Source of the DNA: Candidatus Zixiibacteriota bacterium
GTDB taxonomy: Bacteria; Zixibacteria; MSB-5A5; GN15; JACZUZ01
DNA: 6,543 nt
Assembly: GCA_022563625.1 (NCBI GenBank)
Contig: JADFNA010000097.1
Span: forward strand, 1-6,543
Reading direction: 5' to 3'
Shown: positions 1 to 5,829 of the stretch, piece by piece
Layout: each line of letters begins with the position of its first letter
Position numbering within the stretch: the first letter of the stretch is position 1
Translations under genes and position numbers: made by a program
Notes under the pieces: generated by a model
Database searches by the model: none
Told to the model about the DNA's origin: nothing
The model's input: only the letters and a program-made list of their open reading frames with translations

Positions 1-72
1 GAGGCCTTTCGCAGCTTGCCGCAAGCGCTATATTACCCGCCAGTGGAGCCTGACCGGCCCCTTTGGAGATGA
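1..72 (+). CDS. Possible 3' end of an unidentified upstream gene
   Basis: Reading from base 1, this frame is open for 23 codons and stops at TGA 70-72, 22 bases before the efp start. The visible C-terminal residues include QALYYPPVEPDRPLWR. I cannot identify the protein. The case rests on position: a gene is expected here, efp has no obvious promoter in these 94 bases, and this tail is less odd in composition than the other two frames. One of those stops at 51-53; the other is open straight into efp. A small hairpin, GCTTG-CCG-CAAGC (14-26), lies inside it. If real, efp may be co-transcribed with this gene. Confidence 0.3.
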   Translation, partial: EAFRSLPQALYYPPVEPDRPLWR

Positions 73-94
73 AAAGTTACGACGCGGAGGGGAA

Positions 95-664
95 ATGATT
101 TCCACCAAAGATTTCAAACGCGGCCGCCGGATTTCGATTGACGGCGAACCGTATATCATTCTTGAGTTTCATCATTCAAAAGTTGCTCGTGGCGGCGCTA
201 CTGTGCGCACTAAGGTCAAGAATATCGTGACCGGGGCTATCAGTGAGAAGACTTTCAACGGCGGAGAGTCATTCAAAGAACCTGATGTTGAAGACCGCAA
301 AATGCAGTATCTGTATGAGAATGGCGGCGAATATACATTTATGGATTCTGCGGATTTCGAGCAATATACGCTCTCCTCTGATGTGCTCGGTGACTCGCGG
401 TTCTATCTCAAGGAAAATGATGAGTATCAGGTGTTGATGTATGCCGGGAATCCGTTGTCTGTGGAATTGCCCTCATCGGTTGTGTTGAAGGTTACCGAGT
501 CTGAACCGGCTGTCAAAGGGGACTCTGTTTCCAATATAACCAAACCTGCCAAATTGGAGACCGGCGTTGAGGTCAAAGTCCCTCTGTTTATCAAAGAGGG
601 AGAGTTTGTCAAAGTAGACACACGCACCGGTGAATACCTCGAACGGGTCAGAATCTCCAAGTAG
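95..664 (+). CDS. efp: Translation elongation factor P (EF-P)
   Basis: EF-P binds the ribosome between the P and E sites and relieves stalling on consecutive prolines. The product is 189 residues, the normal family length. It shows the three-domain layout: an N-terminal KOW-like barrel (about 1-62, with DFKRGRRISIDGEPY), a middle OB domain (about 66-127) and a C-terminal OB domain (about 130-187). The family signature in the last runs from TKPAKLETG through VPLFIKEGE to DTRTGEYLERV. The ATG is set by GGAGG at 86-90, four bases upstream, and by N-terminal alignment to the family. The residue modified in other EF-Ps lies in the loop KVARGGA. By ungapped alignment, Arg32 sits where E. coli has Lys34, and Val30 replaces the usual loop proline. 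Arg32 matches the EarP/rhamnose class in position only, and no earP or epm gene is in the window. The gene converges on a lipoprotein gene. Confidence 0.97.
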   Translation: MISTKDFKRGRRISIDGEPYIILEFHHSKVARGGATVRTKVKNIVTGAISEKTFNGGESFKEPDVEDRKMQYLYENGGEYTFMDSADFEQYTLSSDVLGDSRFYLKENDEYQVLMYAGNPLSVELPSSVVLKVTESEPAVKGDSVSNITKPAKLETGVEVKVPLFIKEGEFVKVDTRTGEYLERVRISK

Positions 665-760
665 GTCAGCCAGTCCGGTGGTCGTCAAGACTCTCCGAGG
701 GTGTGGCCGCTGTACACTGGCGTAGACAAGAAACAATCCTGGTTCGACTAAAGCTCTGAG

Positions 761-795
761 GTGGGAATGTGCCAGACCGGAGGTCTGCCGCCCAC
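761..795. repeat. REP-like composite palindrome between convergent genes
   Basis: An outer arm GTGGG (761-765) pairs with CCCAC (791-795). Inside it a perfect 6-bp stem, CAGACC (773-778) with GGTCTG (782-787), closes a GGA loop. The whole looks like an intergenic palindromic repeat unit. It lies between the 3' ends of efp and the lipoprotein gene, where it could also act as a bidirectional transcript end or 3' stability element. No T-run follows the stem directly on either strand. On the minus strand a CTTGATTTTTACAAG segment follows a few bases later (801-815 on +). Whether it recurs in the genome cannot be seen here. Confidence 0.4.
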
Positions 796-861
796 GGGCT
801 TGTAAAAATCAAGATATGCCGCGACGGATAGGTCTGTTATCAACCGGCCCATCAATCTCAC

Positions 862-1668
862 TCAGCGCACGAGTTCTGCGTTCTCTGTTCCTGTCAATAC
901 GCCAAACTCGCATCCGAGGGCGTATTTGATCAGCCCGTCGCCCTGGTGGTACCAGTAGCGGTTGACCTTGTTTCCGGTACCGGCGTTGATAATTTGCAAA
1001 CAAGCGCTGAACGTTTGTGAGCCAGATTGAACAACAGCGTCAGTCTCGGCGACATAGAACGTCGAACTCCCCGTAGTGGGGTAGGATGATGAGAGGATAA
1101 TATCCAGCCCGCCTCCGCCGTTAGTAATGTCAGCGCCTGATCCACCTCCGCCCCCGAAATCAAATATGTTCGGATCTGTTCCACCGGCTATGATCGTCGT
1201 GTCGCTGAAATCACGCCAGCGCGCCCAATATGCGCCGACTTCGAGAGGCGCGACAATAAGCGCTTCGGCCGCTGCGGCTCCGTCGGCCTGATGATAGACG
1301 GCGTTGTTGTCCCAAAAAATAATACCGGCCGCTGAAACTGTTGAGTCTGACAAGTTCCGCCCTTCCCAACGCATTCCCGGCAGGCCTTCAAACGACGCCG
1401 TTGAGGTTGCGGTAAATACTTCCTGGCGGATTTCCTGGCCGGAAGCATCGGTTACGGTAAAAGTCACAGAATACCCGGCCTGATTCGGAAAATAGCTGCG
1501 CGGGTCAGACGGACCCGGTGAAGAGCCAGAGTCAAGCGCTTTGTTGTTACCACAGGCCGACAGAGCCAGACCGGCCAGGGCCAACACTGCTGCCATAATG
1601 AAAACTTTACCTATCGACTCGCGGACCCCGCGACGGCGGATGCTCGTGTTGTCTTGCGCTTCGGCCAT
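862..1668 (-). CDS. Secreted lipoprotein of unknown function
   Basis: The 268-residue product has a long basic n-region (residues 1-21, with RRRGVRES), a hydrophobic core (22-36) and the lipobox LSAC ending at Cys39. It is therefore expected to be cleaved before Cys39 and lipid-anchored outside the inner membrane. The start is supported by AAGGAG six bases before the ATG on the minus strand. After a Ser/Pro/Gly linker comes YFPNQAGYSVTFTV (from residue 59). This resembles the Y(F)P-x-x-x-G-x-x-(W/V)-x-(Y/F) opening seen in many beta-rich secreted proteins of FCB-type bacteria. PLEVGAYWARW (141-151) and YWYHQGDGLIKY (238-249) look like later strands of the same fold. A glycine-rich tract at 172-187 interrupts the domain. 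Cys223 and Cys253 could form a disulfide. I do not recognise a named family. The gene stands alone on this strand. Confidence 0.85.
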   Translation of the reverse strand: MAEAQDNTSIRRRGVRESIGKVFIMAAVLALAGLALSACGNNKALDSGSSPGPSDPRSYFPNQAGYSVTFTVTDASGQEIRQEVFTATSTASFEGLPGMRWEGRNLSDSTVSAAGIIFWDNNAVYHQADGAAAAEALIVAPLEVGAYWARWRDFSDTTIIAGGTDPNIFDFGGGGGSGADITNGGGGLDIILSSSYPTTGSSTFYVAETDAVVQSGSQTFSACLQIINAGTGNKVNRYWYHQGDGLIKYALGCEFGVLTGTENAELVR

Positions 1669-1723
1669 CTTTCTCTCCTTACCCGGCTGATTCTATCTGC
1701 ATCTACTATCCGCCCTCTGGCCA

Positions 1724-1757
1724 ATTCCGTTCTGTGGTTCGTTCTGTGGAACGGAAT
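1724..1757. repeat. 9-bp inverted repeat containing a 12-bp tandem duplication
   Basis: ATTCCGTTC (1724-1732) is the perfect reverse complement of GAACGGAAT (1749-1757), separated by 16 bases. Most of the element is also a near-exact tandem: CGTTCTGTGGTT (1728-1739) followed by CGTTCTGTGGAA (1740-1751). It sits 56-89 bases upstream of the lipoprotein start codon, in its promoter or 5' leader. It could be an operator or a leader hairpin. No U-run follows it. Confidence 0.5.
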
Positions 1758-1781
1758 CCGGCGTAACAGGCGAATCTTCGT

Positions 1782-1797
1782 CGTTGTCTCTACAACG
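1782..1797. repeat. Perfect 6-bp hairpin upstream of the lipoprotein gene
   Basis: CGTTGT and ACAACG pair perfectly around a CTCT loop. It lies 25 bases further from the lipoprotein start than the 1724-1757 repeat. Without a T-run it is not a terminator. A regulatory role is possible but unsupported. Confidence 0.35.
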
Positions 1798-2146
1798 CGC
1801 TGAAATCGGTAAGAACAAAGCAGGCGCCGCGTTGTCTGAAACATCAGTTCTCGCTGAGTTACAGTCGCTTAAGGTGATTTTCCGATTAAACTCCCGGACA
1901 AATTACGCTCTAGATTATTGGGAGAAACCAACAGGTGACGGCGCCGAACGACCGGAATTGACGCTTTTCAATTTCATATTGGAACACCGGCCTGCGCCTC
2001 CTGTTGTCTGGCAGGGTCCATTTCAAGCGCTTGTCGGATAAGCCGATAACTAGATGCGGGGGATTCTGCGCCGAAAGCGCGGCGCCGATATCGTCTGCGC
2101 CTATGTTGTCTGCTCTAAAGCGATAAAAAGTATGTCACAGGAAATC

Positions 2147-3196
2147 ATGGACACAGCGGTATTTGGGCTGATGCTCGGCGTTACCGTTCTGGCTGCGTTC
2201 AAAATGCGCGGCGGCGATGTGCGGACCAGGTACTGCGCGCTTTCCGGATTCGCCTTGCTGAGCGCTGTCGCTGGTATGCGTGTGGTGGACCACCTGGCGG
2301 TTGCAACACTGGGTCCGGAAAACAGCGGGATTGTTGCGGCGGCTGATGTGTCACTGACAGTATTGGGATTGTTTCTGATTTTGCGCGGAGTGTCGGCCTG
2401 GAAAAAGCAAACGGCAAATGTTTCCGTAATTGAAATCGGCAGTGAAGTTTCTGCCGCTGGCACATTGAATGCGGAATCGAATGCTGAAACGGGGCGCGCA
2501 GTTTCATTCAGAAAGCTGCATGCCATAAGCTGCGATATTGCATTGAGAATTGAAGCGCTCTCGAGAGTGGAGTCGAAAAGGACCCGGACGAGAGTAAGCG
2601 CATTGGAGGCTCTGTTTGAGGCTTGTGGCGAGAATCTGTCTGGAGCGCTGGAGTATGACGCCCTGACAGTCGAGTTGGCGCCTTTGAACGGAGCGACAGC
2701 ACATGCGATAACGAGAGACGCAGTCAACGGGGTGTTAAAAGCGCATTTCTATCCGGTCAGGCAAAGTTTGGCCCGAGCGTGTGGAATGGATGGCGATTGT
2801 CCGCGTCTGATTCGTAAAACATCTGACAACAGTGATTCGACCTGCTGGTCCCGTTTGGATGTGATGAATGTGAGTGAAACGCTGCTGGGAACCATCAGAT
2901 GTGAACAGGGCTATTCATTGACGATTGCGGCAGGTTACCGTCGTTCGGATAGTGTTGGCGCGGAAGCGCAATTCGTGTTCGGCGGATTTCTGAAACTTGT
3001 TCGTCCGCTGGCGATTCTGGCTCTGATTCAGGCCGGGCGAGCGGAGCGGTCTGAGGGACGTTTGGAAATTCAAGAGACTGGATGGCGGACAGCGCCCGGC
3101 GTTCCCTTAACGGGAATCGCGTCTCGTGTCGAAATCGGCCATGGCGCTTTTGCGCCTTCGGTATCAGGCGCCCCAGCCGGATCGGACAAAATCTAG
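2147..3196 (+). CDS. Three-helix membrane protein with GAF-like cytoplasmic domain, probable kinase partner
   Basis: From ATG 2147 the product is 349 residues. Three hydrophobic segments (about 2-19, 30-52 and 62-82) are joined by a basic loop (KMRGGDVRTR) and followed by WKK. The positive-inside rule then gives an outside N-terminus and a cytoplasmic C-terminus. After a linker, residues about 150-300 have a GAF-like pattern: helix SALEALFEACGENL, strand YDALTVEL, later LLGTIRCEQGYSLTIAAG and a final helix near FLKLVRPLAILALIQ. No catalytic motif is visible. I chose ATG 2147 because AGGA precedes it at short spacing and the membrane segment starts at once. ATG 2132 and ATG 2054 are in-frame alternatives without a Shine-Dalgarno, and 2054 directly follows a TAG. 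The stop TAG shares its G with the GTG start of the kinase gene, so the two are probably coupled. The GAF assignment is inferred from pattern, not from a search. Confidence 0.75.
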   Translation: MDTAVFGLMLGVTVLAAFKMRGGDVRTRYCALSGFALLSAVAGMRVVDHLAVATLGPENSGIVAAADVSLTVLGLFLILRGVSAWKKQTANVSVIEIGSEVSAAGTLNAESNAETGRAVSFRKLHAISCDIALRIEALSRVESKRTRTRVSALEALFEACGENLSGALEYDALTVELAPLNGATAHAITRDAVNGVLKAHFYPVRQSLARACGMDGDCPRLIRKTSDNSDSTCWSRLDVMNVSETLLGTIRCEQGYSLTIAAGYRRSDSVGAEAQFVFGGFLKLVRPLAILALIQAGRAERSEGRLEIQETGWRTAPGVPLTGIASRVEIGHGAFAPSVSGAPAGSDKI

Positions 3197-5286
3197 TGCA
3201 GATTTCTGATAACATACTGCGTACGCTTATCAGTTCGTCGAATGACAAGTTTGACGGGGCCCTGGAAATTCTTGATGTGATCACCCAGCTTGTCGCCGAG
3301 CGCCTGGGCGCCACGCTGTGCGCCACACTTTACCGCCGTCGCGGCGATGACGGATATCGGCTGTTGTCGATTGAAGACAGCGCAGGATTGGATACGTCAT
3401 CACTGCCGAAATTGGAGCGGTTTGTGAATGCCGGCTCGCGCCTTGAAGATTTCACCGAGCGGTATGTTTCGCTCTCTGAGGAGATGTTCAGCGGATGCGG
3501 CGAAGCGCGGTTTTTGCGCGATGCCGGACTGTCTGATATGTACGCCCATGAATTCTCGCCCGCCGAGGGCGATAAGGCTATGATCATCGCCTTTCTCAAC
3601 AGCGGTGAAAACACCAGTTTGAATTCAGCCGGCAATGTTTGCCGTCTTGCCATCCGGCAGTTGAATGTTGTTTTCAAGTTCGTAAGTTTAGAGTTGCAGC
3701 AGAGAATGTTCACGGCGTTTTTTGGCGTGCTTTTGCATCTATCGGCGCTTCGCTTTGCTGAAATGGAAAGTGATGATACACTTGAACAAATCTGCAGTCT
3801 CGGAAAGAGCCTTCAGGGGGTGCGCGAAGTTGAACTGATTGGACGCGGGCGGGATGGCGCCCGCTACCGTGAAGCCATTCGGGGGCTTTCACTCTCGCCG
3901 GCCCGCGCCGATCAGGATTCTTCCGCGGCTGAAATTCCTGAGGCGGTGGCGGCGCTCGATTCAGTTATCATTGAGGATGCGAGTTTTCTGGTTGCGCTGG
4001 AGCGTTCTGCCGAGCCGGCCTGGTTGCTGCATTTCATCCCGGGTGACAGCTCCGGTTTTAGCGAGGATGAACTGCAGCTCTTGAGTTTGTTTTCGGCGTA
4101 TGCGTCGGTTGCGCTGGATAATTACAATTTGCTTTTGCGCCATCGGCGTTTGAACAGCGACCTGAGGTCCGCCCAGGACCGGCTACTCGAGGCGGAATCT
4201 CTGGCGGCCCTGGGTGATATGGCCAGCGGGCTGGCGCATGATTTTAACAATCTGCTGGGTGGAATTATCGGGAAGACCCAGGTGCTAAAAATTAAGCACA
4301 AGGACTCCCCGGAACTGTGCGAGAAACTCGATTCGATTGAAAAGCTGGCGCTGCAGGGCGGCGAACAAATCAAGCGCCTGCAGGAATTCGCCATACAGTC
4401 GAGTCCGAGGTCACTCGAATCGCTGGATTTGTTGGAATTGTTTGAGGAATACGGACGGAGCGAGCGAAAATGGAGGCAGCTGGCGAAAAAACGTGGCGTG
4501 ACTGTCCGTTTTATTAGTGAGGGTGTCAGCGCGGCGCTAATTGAAGGCAAGTCCGAAGATATAACGGTCATGCTGGACAATATCATCCGCAATGCTATCG
4601 AGGTTAGCGAAAACCCCGGGGTAGTGAAAGTGGATCTGGTAATTGAGGCGGAGCGCGCCGTAATCCGGGTGAGTGATTCGGGTCCGGGTATTCCCAGCGC
4701 AATCAAGAATAAGATTTTCAATCCGTTTTTCAGCACCAAGACTGACCGGGGCGCAGGGCTTGGCCTGTCGGTTGCATACAGGATAGCCACTCGTCATGGC
4801 GGGTCAATCAGCGCTCAGTCCAATCCCGAAACTACAGGAACGACATTCACCACAAGTTTCCCTCTGTCCGGCGCCACCGGGACCCGGGAAAACGAGGCTG
4901 GAGAGCCTGCCGAGTTGCGAGCGATGAATATCATGGTTGTCGATGATGACGAGAATATTCGTGAAGTACTGGCTGACATGCTGCAATTGCTCGGACAGAA
5001 CGTAGATATATACCAGGACGGCCAGAGCGCTATGGCAGCGCATAGGCCGGACAAATATGACCTGGTGATCACCGATCTTGGGATGCCCGGGATGTCAGGG
5101 GTGGAGTTGATGCGCGCCCTGCATGAAGTTGAAGCCGACTTGCCTGTCGCGCTGGTCACCGGTTGGGGGGCCCAGTTGGACGGAAACGACATGTTTGACA
5201 AAGGGGCTTTTCGGCTGATAAGCAAACCATTTTCGATGAACGACATCAGACAACTGATAGCCGAGGCGCCTCACGACGCGCTTTAA
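3196..5286 (+). CDS. Soluble hybrid sensor histidine kinase, GAF-GAF-HisKA-HATPase-REC
   Basis: This 696-residue two-component kinase has two GAF-like sensory regions (about 10-165 and 175-320) and a coiled linker. An NtrB-like HisKA follows, with H-box GLAHDFNN and phospho-acceptor His348. The HATPase carries N-box residues Asn462 and Asn466, G1 box DSGPG (494-498), F-box NPFFSTK and G2 box GAGLGL (from 519). The C-terminal receiver has acidic cluster Asp583-585, phospho-acceptor Asp627 in TDLGMPG, Thr655 and Lys677, so all catalytic residues are present. It has no HPt or DNA-binding output, so an unseen partner is needed or the receiver is a phosphate sink. No membrane helix is evident; the upstream protein probably supplies the anchor. 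I chose GTG 3196, which overlaps the preceding TAG as TAGTG. The frame stays open upstream to ATG 3082, but that extension (with CRNRPWRFCAF) looks non-coding and overlaps the upstream gene. A weak GGA lies nine bases before the GTG. Confidence 0.93.
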   Translation: MQISDNILRTLISSSNDKFDGALEILDVITQLVAERLGATLCATLYRRRGDDGYRLLSIEDSAGLDTSSLPKLERFVNAGSRLEDFTERYVSLSEEMFSGCGEARFLRDAGLSDMYAHEFSPAEGDKAMIIAFLNSGENTSLNSAGNVCRLAIRQLNVVFKFVSLELQQRMFTAFFGVLLHLSALRFAEMESDDTLEQICSLGKSLQGVREVELIGRGRDGARYREAIRGLSLSPARADQDSSAAEIPEAVAALDSVIIEDASFLVALERSAEPAWLLHFIPGDSSGFSEDELQLLSLFSAYASVALDNYNLLLRHRRLNSDLRSAQDRLLEAESLAALGDMASGLAHDFNNLLGGIIGKTQVLKIKHKDSPELCEKLDSIEKLALQGGEQIKRLQEFAIQSSPRSLESLDLLELFEEYGRSERKWRQLAKKRGVTVRFISEGVSAALIEGKSEDITVMLDNIIRNAIEVSENPGVVKVDLVIEAERAVIRVSDSGPGIPSAIKNKIFNPFFSTKTDRGAGLGLSVAYRIATRHGGSISAQSNPETTGTTFTTSFPLSGATGTRENEAGEPAELRAMNIMVVDDDENIREVLADMLQLLGQNVDIYQDGQSAMAAHRPDKYDLVITDLGMPGMSGVELMRALHEVEADLPVALVTGWGAQLDGNDMFDKGAFRLISKPFSMNDIRQLIAEAPHDAL

Positions 5287-5375
5287 TTATTCCGCGTAAC
5301 AGACGGTATAGCAATCTTTTGTACATTCCCCAGAGCCTCGGTTAATTAAGCCCAAGGCCGGCGAAATTCCTGCTT

Positions 5376-5409
5376 TTGACTTGACATGAGATGATATATA
5401 GTTAACATA
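5376..5409 (+). promoter_or_regulatory. Sigma-70-type promoter for the FMN riboswitch and ribD
   Basis: Two overlapping -35 boxes are visible, TTGACT (5376-5381) and TTGACA (5381-5386). The first can pair with TATAGT (5397-5402, 15-base spacer). The second can pair with TAACAT (5403-5408, 16-base spacer). The stretch is AT-rich against GC-rich flanks. Either pairing puts the transcript start just before the aptamer at 5418, as expected for an RFN leader. Which pair is used is unclear. Confidence 0.65.
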
Positions 5410-5417
5410 TGAACGGA

Positions 5418-5555
5418 GATTCTTCGGGGCGGGGCGAAATTCCTCGACCGGCGGTTACAGGCCGCGACTCCAGCGTAGCGCACGCATTGGCGGGCGCTTG
5501 GATTGAACCGGTGAAATTCCGGTCCCGACGGTACAGTCCGGATGGGAGAAGGATC
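5418..5555 (+). promoter_or_regulatory. FMN riboswitch aptamer (RFN element)
   Basis: The RFN hallmarks occur in order: TCTTCGGGGC (5421-5430), GAAATTCC twice (5436-5443 and 5513-5520), GACCGGCGG, CCGCGAC, CCCGACGGTACAGTCCGGATGG and GAGAAGG. P1 is complete: GATTCTTC (5418-5425) pairs with GAAGGATC (5548-5555) through one G-U. The distal hairpin ACCGG-TGAAATT-CCGGT (5507-5523) is perfect. The aptamer binds FMN and normally shuts down riboflavin synthesis or transport genes when FMN is plentiful. It lies 293 bases upstream of ribD, behind its own promoter and ahead of a terminator, which fits transcriptional control. Confidence 0.96.
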
Positions 5556-5558
5556 GAA

Positions 5559-5582
5559 TCAGGCTGAGCAGGCTCCGCCTGA
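5559..5582 (+). other. Strong hairpin directly after the riboswitch P1 stem
   Basis: TCAGGC (5559-5564) pairs with GCCTGA (5577-5582). After one T-C mismatch the stem continues as GAG with CTC around a CAGG loop. A T-rich stretch TTTATTTTT begins eight bases later (5591-5599). That gap is long for an intrinsic terminator. It is more likely a structural part of the expression platform, though weak termination is possible. Confidence 0.5.
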
Positions 5583-5670
5583 CATGCAGATTTATTTTTC
5601 AGTTTGTCTCAGATTGCCCAATATGTAGCGGGGTGGTTGTGGACAGCGCTGAAAACCATCTGATACAAGT

Positions 5671-5728
5671 TGCCCCGAAGATTGGATCGGAAAAACCGGT
5701 CCCCATGACAGGCGGGGCATTTTTGTTT
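5671..5728 (+). terminator. Riboswitch-controlled rho-independent terminator upstream of ribD
   Basis: A perfect 7-bp GC-rich stem TGCCCCG (5671-5677) with CGGGGCA (5713-5719) is followed at once by TTTTTGTTT (5720-5728). Within its loop a second stem, GGATCGG (5684-5690) with CCGGTCC (5696-5702), closes on AAAAA. Being between the FMN aptamer and ribD, it is the natural off-switch. Its left arm is also perfectly complementary to the 5' end of the aptamer (5421-5430 with 5672-5681), so terminator and that alternative pairing exclude each other. Confidence 0.82.
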
Positions 5729-5738
5729 CCCCGAAGAA
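5673..5738 (+). repeat. Direct repeat CCCCGAAGA, two copies flanking the terminator
   Basis: CCCCGAAGA occurs at 5673-5681 in the terminator left arm and again at 5729-5737, directly after the U-tract. Both are complementary to the conserved TCTTCGGGG at the start of the aptamer. The second copy extends to ten pairs (5729-5738 with 5420-5429). It also forms a local hairpin CGAAG-AAAA-CTTCG (5732-5745). Confidence 0.75.
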
Positions 5739-5796
5739 AACTTCGAGATTGACCGCTGAATACCAGGCGGCCGAACGAATTCGCTTCATTTGCTCA

Positions 5797-5829
5797 CGGA
5801 TCGATTGCGGACCGATTGCGGATCAATCA
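5797..5829 (+). repeat. Three tandem 11-bp repeats just upstream of ribD
   Basis: The units are CGGATCGATTG (5797-5807), CGGACCGATTG (5808-5818) and a degenerate CGGATCAATCA (5819-5829). The CAATC of the third unit can pair with GATTG of the second (5814-5818 with 5824-5828, loop CGGAT) or of the first. The array offers alternative small hairpins next to the ribD ribosome-binding region. Confidence 0.6.

Larger units (their letters stand above)
1669..2146. other. Intergenic region between divergent genes; structured, no convincing gene
   Basis: This is the spacer between the lipoprotein start (minus) and the membrane sensor start (plus). It holds two clear inverted repeats (1724-1757 and 1782-1797, listed separately). 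A smaller hairpin TTGTCGG-ATAAG-CCGATAA (2031-2049) has one G-U pair. Two GC-rich stems follow, GCGC-CGAAA-GCGC (2068-2080) and GGCGC...GCGCC (2081-2101). Promoters for either gene should lie here, but no -35/-10 pair with normal spacing stands out. TTGACG at 1958-1963 has no good -10 partner. An 85-codon open frame at 1784-2041 starts with TTG, lacks a Shine-Dalgarno and resembles nothing. Confidence 0.6.

Noticed and set aside
1958..1990. TTGACG as a promoter for the sensor genes
   Set aside because: The nearest -10-like hexamer (TATTGG) is only 13 bases away, and nothing suitable lies at 16-18.
1784..2041. 85-codon open frame in the divergent intergenic region
   Set aside because: TTG start, no Shine-Dalgarno, no recognisable motif, and its start lies inside a perfect hairpin.
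2054..2146. ATG 2054 as start of the membrane protein
   Set aside because: No Shine-Dalgarno, directly after an in-frame TAG, and it would add a basic, Cys-containing segment before the first helix. ATG 2132 is possible but also lacks a Shine-Dalgarno.
3082..3195. ATG 3082 as the start of the hybrid kinase
   Set aside because: The added 38 residues are rich in Arg, Cys and Trp, look unlike the rest, and overlap the upstream gene by 115 bases, while GTG 3196 gives a compact TAGTG overlap.
3185..3200. Programmed -1 frameshift joining the two sensor genes
   Set aside because: The codons before the stop (GAC AAA ATC TAG) do not form a good X XXY YYZ slippery heptamer, and I see no strong downstream stem. 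Termination-reinitiation is simpler, though a split gene remains open.
4122..4790. 222-codon minus-strand open frame within the kinase gene
   Set aside because: Antisense shadow of a strongly supported HisKA/HATPase coding frame, with Ser/Leu/Arg-rich composition and no domain. The same applies to minus-strand frames at 2101-2727 and 5786-6289.
5335..5358. Stem GCCT-GG/CC-AGGC as terminator of the kinase gene
   Set aside because: Interrupted by a mismatch, with a long AT loop and no T-run after it.
5409..5567. 52-codon open frame from ATG 5409 across the riboswitch
   Set aside because: It follows the conserved RFN sequence, its ATG lies at or before the probable transcript start, and the RNA explains the conservation.
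5584..5628. 14-codon leader peptide candidate after the aptamer
   Set aside because: No Shine-Dalgarno and no meaningful residue bias; it lies in the structured expression platform.
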